Assembly: GCF_016836705.1 (NCBI RefSeq)
Contig: NZ_JAFCGY010000010.1
Coordinates: forward strand, 62,001-126,000
Direction of reading: 5' to 3'
DNA: 64,000 bases
Source of the DNA: Mesorhizobium caraganae
Lineage (GTDB): Bacteria; Pseudomonadota; Alphaproteobacteria; Rhizobiales; Rhizobiaceae
The translations under genes and the position numbers were made by a program. The notes under the pieces were generated by a model that searched no databases, was not told the DNA's origin, and was given only the letters and a program-made list of their open reading frames with translations. Position 1 is the stretch's first letter; each line of letters starts with the position of its first letter. Below, piece after piece: positions 34,413-41,955 of the stretch.

Positions 34413-34470
34413 GGTCGCCACCCCACCCCGGCGCTACGCGCCGACCCTCCCCATCAAGGGGAGGGTGGGA
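34413..34470. repeat. Palindromic repeat, family F right unit
   Basis: Holds ACCCCACCCC, the palindrome CGGCGCTACGCGCCG and CCTCCCC-atcaa-GGGGAGG, in the same order as 34132-34180 but inverted. The last bases GGGAG, 9 nt before ATG 34479, supply the likely ribosome site of glyS. Confidence 0.85.
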
Positions 34471-34478
34471 GCTTAACC

Positions 34479-36830
34479 ATGCCTGACTTGCTCTTAGAAC
34501 TTCGCTCCGAGGAAATACCCGCCCGCATGCAGCGCAAGGCGGCGGGCGATCTCAGGAAGATGCTGACCGACGGTTTGGTAGAGGCGGGCCTGACCTATGA
34601 CGCGGCGCGCGAATATTGGACGCCGCGGCGCCTCACGCTCGATATCAGGGGGCTGACCGCGCGTTCGAAGGATATCCACGAAGAGATCAAGGGGCCGTCG
34701 ACGACGGCGCCGGAACAGGCGGTGCAGGGATTTCTGCGCAAGGCAGGCCTTGCCTCGGTTGCCGAAGCCCATGTCCATTCCGACCCGAAGAAGGGCGATT
34801 TCTACGTCGCCCATATTTCGAAGCCGGGCAGGGCGGCGGAAGTGATCATCGCCGAACTGGTGCCGGCCATCATCCGCAGCTTCCCCTGGCCGACATCGAT
34901 GCGCTGGGGGCCGGCTTCGGCCAAGCCCGGCTCGCTGCGCTGGGTGCGGCCGCTGCAGACGATCCTGTGCACTTTCGGTCCCGAGACCGAGGAGCCGGTC
35001 GTGGTCGATTTCGAGATCGACGGCATCCGCTCGGGCAACGTCACCTACGGCCACCGTTTTATGGCGCCCGGTGAAATCACCGTGCGCCGCTTCGACGATT
35101 ACGTGACCAAGCTGGAAGCGGCCAAGGTCGTGCTCGATGGCGACCGCCGCAAGGAGATCATCCTGGCGGACGCCCGCAACCTCGCCTTCGCCAACGGGCT
35201 CGATCTGGTCGAGGACGAAGGGCTGCTGGAAGAAGTGTCGGGCCTTGTCGAATGGCCGGTGGTGCTGATGGGCGAATTCGAGCAGGCCTTTCTCGCCATT
35301 CCGCCTGAAGTTGTCCGGCTGACCATCCGCGCCAACCAGAAATGCTTTGTCACCCGCCCGCAGGGCGATGGCGAAAACCTCTCCAACCGCTTCATTCTCA
35401 CCGCCAACATCGAGGCGAAGGATGGCGGCAAGGAGATTGCCCACGGCAATGGCAAGGTGGTGCGCGCGCGCCTGTCGGACGCGCTCTATTTCTGGAGGAC
35501 GGACCAGGGCGATCTGCCCGATCTGGAGCAGCTCGAGGCATCGGCGAAGAAGTTCGGACTCGATCTGAAAAAGCCGCTCGACCAGCGCATGGCCCGCCTC
35601 GACCATCTCAATGTGACTTTCCACGCCAAGCTCGGCACGCAAGGCGAGCGGGTGGAGCGGATCAAGCGGCTGGCCGAAGAGCTGGCGCCAACAGTGGCGC
35701 AGTCAATCTCCCCCCTTGAGGGGGAGATGGCCGGCAGGCAAGAGGGGGTCGCTTCGGCTGCCGCGACGCGGTCTGGCCTCTCGAAGAAAGAGGGAGTCAG
35801 CGCTTCACGCGAGACGACCCCCTCTGTCGCCTTCGGCGACATCTCCCCCTCAAGGGGGGAGATTACCGCGCTCGCCGGGCGTGCGTCTGTGCTGTCGAAG
35901 GCCGATCTGACAACCGAAGTGGTCGGTGAGTTCCCCGAACTGCAAGGCGCCATGGGCCGCAAATACGCGCTGCTGCAGGGCGAGCATCCGACGGTGGCTG
36001 CGGCCATTGAAGAGCACTACAAACCGCAAGGCCCATCAGACCGTGTACCAGCTGATCCGGTTTCGATCACTGTCGCACTCGCAGACAAGCTCGATACGCT
36101 GGTCGGGTTCTGGGCGATCGATGAAAAGCCGACCGGTTCGAAGGACCCCTACGCTTTGCGACGGGCGGCGCTGGGCGTGGTTAGAATATTGATTGAGAAC
36201 CGTATCCGTTTAGCGCTGACATCCATCTTCGAGAGCGCTTACGAGTGGGCGAATTATCTCAATAAGAATGCTGCTGCAACGCTGGAAGTGAAGGCGGAGC
36301 AGATATATCGCTCCGATCTCCTCGCCTTCTTCCACGACCGCCTGAAGGTCTATCTCCGCGATCAGGGCGCCCGCCACGATCTTATCGACGCGGTCATCAC
36401 GCCGCAGTCGGACGACCTCTTGCAGATCGTGCGCCGCGTCGAAGCGCTGGGCTCCTTCCTCGACACCGAGGACGGCAAGAACCTGCTCGCCGGGACCAAG
36501 CGCGCGGCCAACATTCTGGCTGCCGAGGAGAAGAAGAAAACGGCCATCGCCGAAACCGTTGAGCCGACGCTGTTTCGCGAAGAGGCCGAGAAATCGTTGT
36601 TTGCGGCGGTGAATCAGGCTGAGAAGCAAGCCGGCGAAGCGATTCAAAACGAAGACTTTTCCGCCGCCATGCTGGCGCTTAGCGTGTTGCGTGAACCCGT
36701 TGATTCATTCTTTGAACGCGTTCTCGTGAATGATGAAGACCAGGCCATGCGCGCCAACCGCCTGGCGCTGCTCGCCCGCATCCGCGCGGCCACCGATCAG
36801 GTCGCGGATTTCTCCAGAATAGCTGGCTAA
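34479..36830 (+). CDS. glyS: Glycyl-tRNA synthetase beta subunit with in-frame repeat insertion
   Basis: A 783-residue GlyS, about 55 residues longer than the core. Usual blocks are present: 'LLLELRSEEIPARMQRKAAG', 'RWVRPLQTILCTFG', 'FPELQGAMGRKYALLQGEH' (HD-like region), 'YALRRAALGVVRILIENRI' and the C-terminal anticodon-binding helices. The frame stays open through a family A palindromic element at residues 409-463 ('SISPLEGEMAGRQEGVASAA' to 'GDISPSRGEIT'), placed between 'EELAPTVAQ' and 'ALAGRASVLSKADLTTE'. The rest is intact, so the enzyme is probably functional with a surface loop. About 36180-36320 the codon use is AT-richer than elsewhere in the gene. Confidence 0.95.
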   Translation: MPDLLLELRSEEIPARMQRKAAGDLRKMLTDGLVEAGLTYDAAREYWTPRRLTLDIRGLTARSKDIHEEIKGPSTTAPEQAVQGFLRKAGLASVAEAHVHSDPKKGDFYVAHISKPGRAAEVIIAELVPAIIRSFPWPTSMRWGPASAKPGSLRWVRPLQTILCTFGPETEEPVVVDFEIDGIRSGNVTYGHRFMAPGEITVRRFDDYVTKLEAAKVVLDGDRRKEIILADARNLAFANGLDLVEDEGLLEEVSGLVEWPVVLMGEFEQAFLAIPPEVVRLTIRANQKCFVTRPQGDGENLSNRFILTANIEAKDGGKEIAHGNGKVVRARLSDALYFWRTDQGDLPDLEQLEASAKKFGLDLKKPLDQRMARLDHLNVTFHAKLGTQGERVERIKRLAEELAPTVAQSISPLEGEMAGRQEGVASAAATRSGLSKKEGVSASRETTPSVAFGDISPSRGEITALAGRASVLSKADLTTEVVGEFPELQGAMGRKYALLQGEHPTVAAAIEEHYKPQGPSDRVPADPVSITVALADKLDTLVGFWAIDEKPTGSKDPYALRRAALGVVRILIENRIRLALTSIFESAYEWANYLNKNAAATLEVKAEQIYRSDLLAFFHDRLKVYLRDQGARHDLIDAVITPQSDDLLQIVRRVEALGSFLDTEDGKNLLAGTKRAANILAAEEKKKTAIAETVEPTLFREEAEKSLFAAVNQAEKQAGEAIQNEDFSAAMLALSVLREPVDSFFERVLVNDEDQAMRANRLALLARIRAATDQVADFSRIAG
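35703..35867. repeat. Palindromic repeat pair, family A copy 3, inside glyS
   Basis: Exactly 165 bp (55 codons) of family A element: a left arm AATCTCCCCCCTTGAGGGGG and a right arm CCCCTCAAGGGGGGAGATTA with inner GAGGGGGTCGC/GACCCCCTC arms and a spacer. It keeps the glyS frame and has no stop in that frame. It is nearly identical to the intergenic copy at 18696-18852. Confidence 0.95.
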
Positions 36831-36951
36831 AGGCGCGGGAATAACGCCAAAAATTTTCTCCGCCGCCGGCCGTTCGAGCCGGCTTACAGTCATATGGCGA
36901 TGATCTCTCCGTGGCAAAAAGGACATGTTCCCAACCCCCACGGAGGCTTCC

Positions 36952-37242
36952 ATGAATTCCGCTCACGACATCGAAGTGACAGAAGAAACCTCGGGCACTC
37001 CCGAGGCGCTTGAATCCGCTTCCGAAAACATTCTCGACCATGCCGCCGCCACGGCGATCGAGGCCGCCGACCTGTCGGATGACGAGGAAAGCGATGACGA
37101 AGACAGCGACGAATCGGACGATGAAGAAGGTGACGAAACCACCGCTTCTTCCGACGACGATGAGGACGAGGAAGACGACGAAGACGAAGACGACGACAAA
37201 GAAGAGTCCGAAGACGGCGACGACAAGAAGGAAGCTGCCTGA
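36952..37242 (+). CDS. Highly acidic disordered protein
   Basis: A 96-residue protein. From about residue 40 to 92 it is almost only Asp, Glu and Ser (for example 'DDEESDDEDSDESDDEEGDE', then 'DDDEDEEDDEDEDDDK'), ending in KK.EAA. The first 40 residues are moderately hydrophilic with 'AAATAIEAADLS'. A GGAGG site precedes ATG 36952, and a strong terminator follows, so it is expressed as a single unit. Such tails act as nucleic-acid mimics, chaperones of basic proteins or metal buffers; nothing in the sequence decides between these. Confidence 0.8.
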   Translation: MNSAHDIEVTEETSGTPEALESASENILDHAAATAIEAADLSDDEESDDEDSDESDDEEGDETTASSDDDEDEEDDEDEDDDKEESEDGDDKKEAA

Positions 37243-37266
37243 GCTTTCAGGCGACTGGCATCAAGC

Positions 37267-37302
37267 AAGAAGGGCGGCGTTCACACACCGCCCTTCTTGT
37301 TC
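37267..37302 (+). terminator. Intrinsic terminator after the acidic protein gene
   Basis: AAGAAGGGCGG (37267-37277), a 10-nt loop and CCGCCCTTCTT (37288-37298) form an 11-bp stem, followed by GTTCTTG. It begins 24 bp after the stop codon. Confidence 0.88.
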
Positions 37303-37400
37303 TTGAGGCCGACCTTGTCGGTCCTTTTGAAACTGACTTTGTCAGTCCTCCCGAGGCTGACTTTGTCAGTCCTCCCGAGGTTGACGAAGTCAATCCTCTA
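37303..37400. repeat. Four tandem 24-bp palindromic units
   Basis: Four units with centres at 37315, 37339, 37363 and 37387, an exact 24-bp period. The cores are CCGAC-ctt-GTCGG, CTGAC-ttt-GTCAG, CTGAC-ttt-GTCAG and TTGAC-gaa-GTCAA: when an arm base changes, its partner changes too. Flanks read GAGG...TCCT. Unit 4 overlaps the stop codon of the minus-strand gene at 37390. Confidence 0.9.
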
Positions 37401-37782
37401 AAATGCTGACATGCACGCTGTCTGAATAGACGTCGACCTGGATCAGCGGCTCGCCGTTGACGATGGCGCGCCGTGTCGAGGAACTCATGGCGCCGCTGCG
37501 CTTCAGCATGCGCTCCAGATACGCGCGGTCGTCATTGCTCCCGAACCAGTCGTCGCCCTGGTCGTCGGCGTCGCGCCGGTGAAACTTGTGCCAGTTGGCG
37601 CGGTCCTGCCGCACCATCTGCGCCGCACTGCTCAGCTCGTAGCCGTCGCTGGCATGGTGGTCGCGATCGGAAATACGCGCGACATAGGACCCCAGCATGT
37701 CGTCACCGGCCTGCGCGCTGCCGACGCCCAGAAATGACGCCAGCAACAGGCCGGCCACGGTCAATGATTTCGCCTTGTTCAT
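37390..37782 (-). CDS. Secreted hypothetical protein
   Basis: A 130-residue protein with a clear signal peptide (MNKAKSLTVAGLLLASFLGV, cleavage near AQA). The mature part is rich in Asp, Arg and His ('SDRDHHASDGYELSSAAQMV') and ends 'QVDVYSDSVHVSILED'. GGGGG lies close before ATG 37782. No domain is recognised. It converges with the acidic protein gene and its stop lies in the fourth unit of the tandem palindrome array. Confidence 0.8.
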   Translation of the reverse strand: MNKAKSLTVAGLLLASFLGVGSAQAGDDMLGSYVARISDRDHHASDGYELSSAAQMVRQDRANWHKFHRRDADDQGDDWFGSNDDRAYLERMLKRSGAMSSSTRRAIVNGEPLIQVDVYSDSVHVSILED

Positions 37783-37923
37783 GATACCCCCTTGCTCACT
37801 TGAAACCCGGCGCGCTCGTGCCAAAACCGATTAGCGAAATTGGGGCCGCCGCCGCCAGGCCGATCGTGCGCCGGGGCGTCGATCGGCGTCAAGCGGACTG
37901 GCCGACTGTTTCGGCCGAATGGC

Positions 37924-38397
37924 TTACTCGGCTTTGCCGACGCCCTGGATCGGCTGCTGCGGCGTTGCCGCCGGCTGTGGCGCCGCCGGCTGCGACTCGG
38001 GCTTGCCGTTCGACGCCGTCGCCGTCCCGGCGGGTGCGGTCTCTGCCGCGGGCTTCGTATCCGCTGTGGGTGCCGCGGTAGCGGTGGCGGTTGCCTTGGC
38101 CGGTGCCGGCGCGGCGAACGCGCCGCCGACGATGCCGCCGCGAATGATCATCGGGGCCTGGCCATGCCTGGGCTTTTCGGGAATCGCCGCGACCTTTTCA
38201 TAGGTTACGTCGGGTTGCGGATCGCCAAGCGCGACGATCGATGGCGACGAGGCGATCTTCATCGGTTCGGGTGTGCCGACCTTGATGACCGATGGCGTGG
38301 ATTTCGAGACGCCGAGAAAGACGATCGACGAGGCCTGCGCCCCACCGGTCATCGCCGCCAGGGTAAAACCAAGCGCTCCAAGCACACGCATCGACAT
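37924..38397 (-). CDS. Secreted Ala/Pro-rich hypothetical protein
   Basis: A 157-residue protein. A signal peptide (MSMRVLGALGFTLAAMTGGA, cleavage near AQA) precedes a short ordered region ('SSIVFLGVSKSTPSVIKVG') and an Ala/Pro/Thr-rich low-complexity half ending 'PQQPIQGVGKAE'. I use ATG 38397, with GGGG 9 nt upstream; ATG 38406 is immediately behind that site and is less likely. Such proteins are commonly envelope-associated. No family is recognised. Confidence 0.75.
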   Translation of the reverse strand: MSMRVLGALGFTLAAMTGGAQASSIVFLGVSKSTPSVIKVGTPEPMKIASSPSIVALGDPQPDVTYEKVAAIPEKPRHGQAPMIIRGGIVGGAFAAPAPAKATATATAAPTADTKPAAETAPAGTATASNGKPESQPAAPQPAATPQQPIQGVGKAE

Positions 38398-38565
38398 CGA
38401 AACCATCCCCTTGCCCAACAAGCCGCCAGCCTTGACTCAGAAACCCTTACCCCCAGTGGATTGATGCCGGCTTGCAGGGAAACATAACATTTTAGGCATT
38501 GATAATTCGCCAACGCCGGCTTGCCCGAAAATCACTGCCGTATTAGGTCCGGCGCCTGTGAGGTG

Positions 38566-39537
38566 ATGCGAGTGGCTGAGATACTACCCGTCGGCGAAGC
38601 GATGGAACGGGCGCTGGCGCTGCTCGAGGGCGGCGACGTCGTCGCCATCCCGACGGAGACCGTCTACGGGCTGGCCGGCGACGCCACCAATGGCGTTGGC
38701 GTCGCTCGCATCTTCGAAGCCAAGGGCCGGCCGCGCTTCAACCCGCTGATTGCCCATGTCGCCGATCTCGCCATGGCCGAGCGCATTGCGATCTTCGATC
38801 CGATGTCGAAACGCCTGGCCGAGATGTTCTGGCCGGGGCCGCTGACGCTGGTGTTGCCGCAGCAGGCCGGTAACGGCATCCATCCGCTGGTCACCGCCGG
38901 GCTGGATACGATCGCGCTGCGCATGCCCAGGGGGTTCGGCGGCGAGCTGATCGCAAGACTCGGCCGGCCACTGGCCGCGCCCAGCGCGAACTCTTCGGGC
39001 AAGATCAGCGCCACCACGGCGCAAGCCGTAGCGGCCGATCTCGGTGCGAGAATCCGGCTGGTGGTCGATGGCGGGGCCACTCCGGTCGGGCTGGAATCGA
39101 CCATCGTCAAGGTCGAAGGCAACATCGTGCGGCTGCTGAGGCCGGGCGGCATCGCCGCCGCCGACATCGAGACGGCCGTCGGTACCAAGTTGCTGCGCGG
39201 CGCCATATCAGGCATCGAGGCGCCAGGCATGCTGGCGTCGCATTATGCCCCGGGCGCATCGGTGCGGCTCAATGCACAAAAGGTGGCCGAAGGCGAGGCC
39301 TTGTTGGCCTTTGGTGGTGACCGCGCCGAGGGCTGGCAAGCGGCCGTCGCCTTGCGCAACCTGTCCGCATCAGGCGACCTGCGCGAAGCCGCAAGCAATC
39401 TCTTCGCCCATCTGCAGGAGCTCGACCGCAGTGGTGCGGCGACGATCGCCGTCGAGCCGATCCCGGTCGATGGGCTGGGCGAGGCGATCAACGACCGGCT
39501 GATTCGTGCCGCCGCCCCACGTGACAAGCTCGACTGA
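38566..39537 (+). CDS. tsaC: Threonylcarbamoyl-AMP synthase (Sua5/TsaC type)
   Basis: A 323-residue Sua5-type protein: an N-terminal YrdC domain ('DVVAIPTETVYGLAGDATN', 'KGRPRFNPLIAHVADL', 'LAAPSANSSGKISATTA') and a C-terminal Sua5 domain after a linker ('GMLASHYAPGASVRL'). It makes threonylcarbamoyl-AMP for the t6A37 modification of ANN-decoding tRNAs. The start is either ATG 38566 or GTG 38572; GAGG spacing slightly favours GTG, but the ATG is kept. It is followed 18 bp on by the FAD-linked gene. Confidence 0.94.
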   Translation: MRVAEILPVGEAMERALALLEGGDVVAIPTETVYGLAGDATNGVGVARIFEAKGRPRFNPLIAHVADLAMAERIAIFDPMSKRLAEMFWPGPLTLVLPQQAGNGIHPLVTAGLDTIALRMPRGFGGELIARLGRPLAAPSANSSGKISATTAQAVAADLGARIRLVVDGGATPVGLESTIVKVEGNIVRLLRPGGIAAADIETAVGTKLLRGAISGIEAPGMLASHYAPGASVRLNAQKVAEGEALLAFGGDRAEGWQAAVALRNLSASGDLREAASNLFAHLQELDRSGAATIAVEPIPVDGLGEAINDRLIRAAAPRDKLD

Positions 39538-39555
39538 GCGCCATAGTTTCTGCCC

Positions 39556-40986
39556 ATGAACGACGCACCCTTCGATCTCGACCCCGCCCTCATCGACCGC
39601 TTCGCCGCAATCGTCGGCGACAAATATGCACTGCGTGACCAGGCCGATATCGCGCCCTACCTCACCGAGCGTCGCGGCCTGTGGCACGGCAGGACAGGGC
39701 TCGTGCTGCGGCCCGGCAGCGTCGACGAGGTCAGCCGGATCATGCGGCTGGCGAGCGATACGGGAACGCCCGTCGTGCCGCAGAGCGGCAACACCGGGCT
39801 GGTCGGCGCCCAGGTCCCGGACGCGTCCGGTCGCGAGATCGTGCTGTCGCTGTCGAGGCTGAACCGCATCCGCGAGATCGACGTGTTCTCCAACACGGTG
39901 ACCGTCGAGGCCGGCGTCATCCTGCAGACGCTGCAGGAAGCGGCCGACGCCGCCGATCGTCTGTTTCCGCTGTCGCTTGCCGCGCAGGGCTCCTGCCAGA
40001 TCGGCGGCAATCTCTCGTCCAATGCAGGCGGCACCGGGGTGCTTGCCTATGGCAATGCGCGCGAACTCTGCCTCGGCGTTGAAGTGGTGCTGCCGACCGG
40101 CGAGGTGTTCGACGATCTGCGCAAATTGAAGAAGGACAACACCGGCTACGATCTGAAGAACCTGTTCGTCGGCGCCGAAGGCACGCTCGGCATCATCACT
40201 GCGGCGGTGCTGAAACTGTTCCCGAAGCCCAAGGGCCGTGAAGTCGCCTTTGCCGGCCTGTCGTCGCCGGAAGCCGCGCTGTCATTGTTCAGCCTGGCCA
40301 TGGATCGGGCAGGGGCGGCACTCACCGCCTTCGAACTGATCGGCCAGCGTCCTTATGATTTCACGCTGCGCCACGCGCAGGGCGTCACCCGGCCACTGGC
40401 CGAGGACTGGCCCTGGTATGTGCTGATGCAGGTGTCGTCGGGCCGCTCGGCCGAGGACGCCAGGGGGCTGATCGAGGAGGTGCTGTCGGAAGGTCTCGAG
40501 CAAGGCATTGTCGGCGACGCGGTGATCGCCGCAAGCCTGGCGCAGGGCGACGCCTTCTGGAATTTTCGCGAGGTGCTGCCGGATTCGCAAAAGCCCGAAG
40601 GCGCTTCGATCAAGCATGACATTTCGGTACCGGTGGCATCCATACCGGCGTTCATCGCCAAGGCTGCCGGCGCTGTCGCCTCGGTCAGCCCGCAGGCGCG
40701 CGTCGTCTGCTTCGGCCACATGGGCGACGGCAATCTCCACTACAACATCTCCCGGCCGGAGGGAGGTGACGATGAAGCGTTTCTCGGCCTCTATCACGCC
40801 ATGAACCATGCCGTGCACGATGTCGTGCGCGCCTTCCACGGTTCGATCTCGGCCGAGCACGGCATTGGCCAGTTGAAGCGTGATGAGCTGATCGCCACCG
40901 CGCCGCCAATGGCGATCGACCTGATGCGCCGGGTGAAGGCCGCCTTCGACCCGGCCGGGATCATGAATCCCGGTAAGGTTATCTGA
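39556..40986 (+). CDS. FAD-binding oxidase (GlcD / D-2-hydroxyacid dehydrogenase type)
   Basis: A 476-residue flavoenzyme. PCMH-type FAD domain: 'PQSGNTGLVGAQVPD' and 'QGSCQIGGNLSSNAGGTGVL'. The C-terminal domain has 'VCFGHMGDGNLHYNISRPEG' (Zn/substrate-binding HMGDGNLH) and 'GSISAEHGIGQLKRDEL'. This is the D-2-hydroxyglutarate/D-lactate dehydrogenase group; the exact D-2-hydroxyacid is not decided by sequence. It follows tsaC after 18 bp, probably cotranscribed. Confidence 0.92.
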   Translation: MNDAPFDLDPALIDRFAAIVGDKYALRDQADIAPYLTERRGLWHGRTGLVLRPGSVDEVSRIMRLASDTGTPVVPQSGNTGLVGAQVPDASGREIVLSLSRLNRIREIDVFSNTVTVEAGVILQTLQEAADAADRLFPLSLAAQGSCQIGGNLSSNAGGTGVLAYGNARELCLGVEVVLPTGEVFDDLRKLKKDNTGYDLKNLFVGAEGTLGIITAAVLKLFPKPKGREVAFAGLSSPEAALSLFSLAMDRAGAALTAFELIGQRPYDFTLRHAQGVTRPLAEDWPWYVLMQVSSGRSAEDARGLIEEVLSEGLEQGIVGDAVIAASLAQGDAFWNFREVLPDSQKPEGASIKHDISVPVASIPAFIAKAAGAVASVSPQARVVCFGHMGDGNLHYNISRPEGGDDEAFLGLYHAMNHAVHDVVRAFHGSISAEHGIGQLKRDELIATAPPMAIDLMRRVKAAFDPAGIMNPGKVI

Positions 40987-41171
40987 TCCTTTCAGCATCT
41001 TGTGGCTGGTCTCATTCCGATAACCATCCACTGAGATCAGCAAAATTTAACCGACTTTCTTAAGCGCAGCGGTAAGGAGCCGGCGCTACTGTTTCGCCAT
41101 AACGAGGCCGGGAAAACTGGCCCGGTGAGAACCGCAAAACGGCTCTCAGGAGAAACACAGGAAGGCAGTAG

Positions 41172-41738
41172 ATGAACAGTGTACTGAAGCCCGTCTGGGC
41201 CGGGCGCAACATGCGTCTTGACCCATTCCGCCTGCCGCAAGTGGTGAGTTATGCCACGCGCGACGACTATGGCGACGTTACCTTCACCATCGACCAACGA
41301 GGCGCCGTCATTCGCCGCACGCTCGAGATGAGCGGCGTGCCGGCGATCATCGCACTGCCCGCCAATGCGTTTCGCGGCGTCGCTGCCCGCGCGATGGAGG
41401 ATCCGGAAGGCAATGTCACGGTAACCCTGGAACTCCTGCACAACGACCCGATGCTGTCGGTGCCGCTGCTGGTGGCCGACGATCTCGACGACGTCGCCGC
41501 CGACTGGCGCGCCTGGGCCGATGCCTATCGGCTGCAGATGCTGCTGATCGAATCCGACGGTATTGCCCGCACGCTCGAAGAATCGCTCGGCGCCGCCATC
41601 AAGGCGCTGCCGGCCAAGGATCGCCGCAAGGGCCGGGTCTCGACCACGCGCCGTCCGCGCTTCCTCGCCCGCCGCAGGGCCGGCGATCTCGGCCTGCGAC
41701 TGGTCATCGACGGCGAAGAGATCATTTCGCGGGAGTAG
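41172..41738 (+). CDS. DUF6101 family protein
   Basis: A 188-residue alphaproteobacterial protein, recalled as DUF6101: 'LDPFRLPQVVSYATRDDYGD' at the N-terminus, a predicted beta-rich middle ('VPAIIALPANAFRGVAARAM') and a basic end 'RRKGRVSTTRRPRFLARRRA'. No catalytic motif is visible. An AGGAG-like leader precedes ATG 41172. It converges on ubiA with repeat B2 in between. Function unknown. Confidence 0.8.
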   Translation: MNSVLKPVWAGRNMRLDPFRLPQVVSYATRDDYGDVTFTIDQRGAVIRRTLEMSGVPAIIALPANAFRGVAARAMEDPEGNVTVTLELLHNDPMLSVPLLVADDLDDVAADWRAWADAYRLQMLLIESDGIARTLEESLGAAIKALPAKDRRKGRVSTTRRPRFLARRRAGDLGLRLVIDGEEIISRE

Positions 41739-41785
41739 TTTCTCTTCACACGCGCCGGCGATTGGCGAAACCGCCAATGACAGCC

Positions 41786-41950
41786 TTCTTCTCCCCGTCA
41801 CTATACGGGGAGAAGTGCCCGGCAAGGCGATGAGGGGCAGCGCTGACCACGCTGGTTTTCTACTTCAACGAATTTCACCTTGCCTCGAAGCTTGGCGCTG
41901 CCCCTCATCCGGCTGCCGCCACCTTCTCCCCGTATAGTGACGGGGAGAAG
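41786..41950. repeat. Palindromic repeat pair, family B copy 2
   Basis: Inverted pair: CTTCTCCCCGTCACTATACG with GGGGAGAAG on the left and CTTCTCCCCGTATAGTGACG with GGGGAGAAG on the right, with GATGAGGGGCAGCGC/GCGCTGCCCCTCATC inside. It fills the convergent DUF6101-ubiA gap and ends 6 bp from the ubiA stop. Confidence 0.92.
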
Positions 41951-41955
41951 GGAGA

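Noticed and set aside
34202..34486. 94-residue plus-strand frame in the glyQ-glyS gap
   Set aside because: It is the wrong frame of the DUF559 remnant and ends in repeat-encoded sequence.
37303..37400. CRISPR array
   Set aside because: The period is only 24 bp with no separate unique spacers; the units are palindromes back to back.
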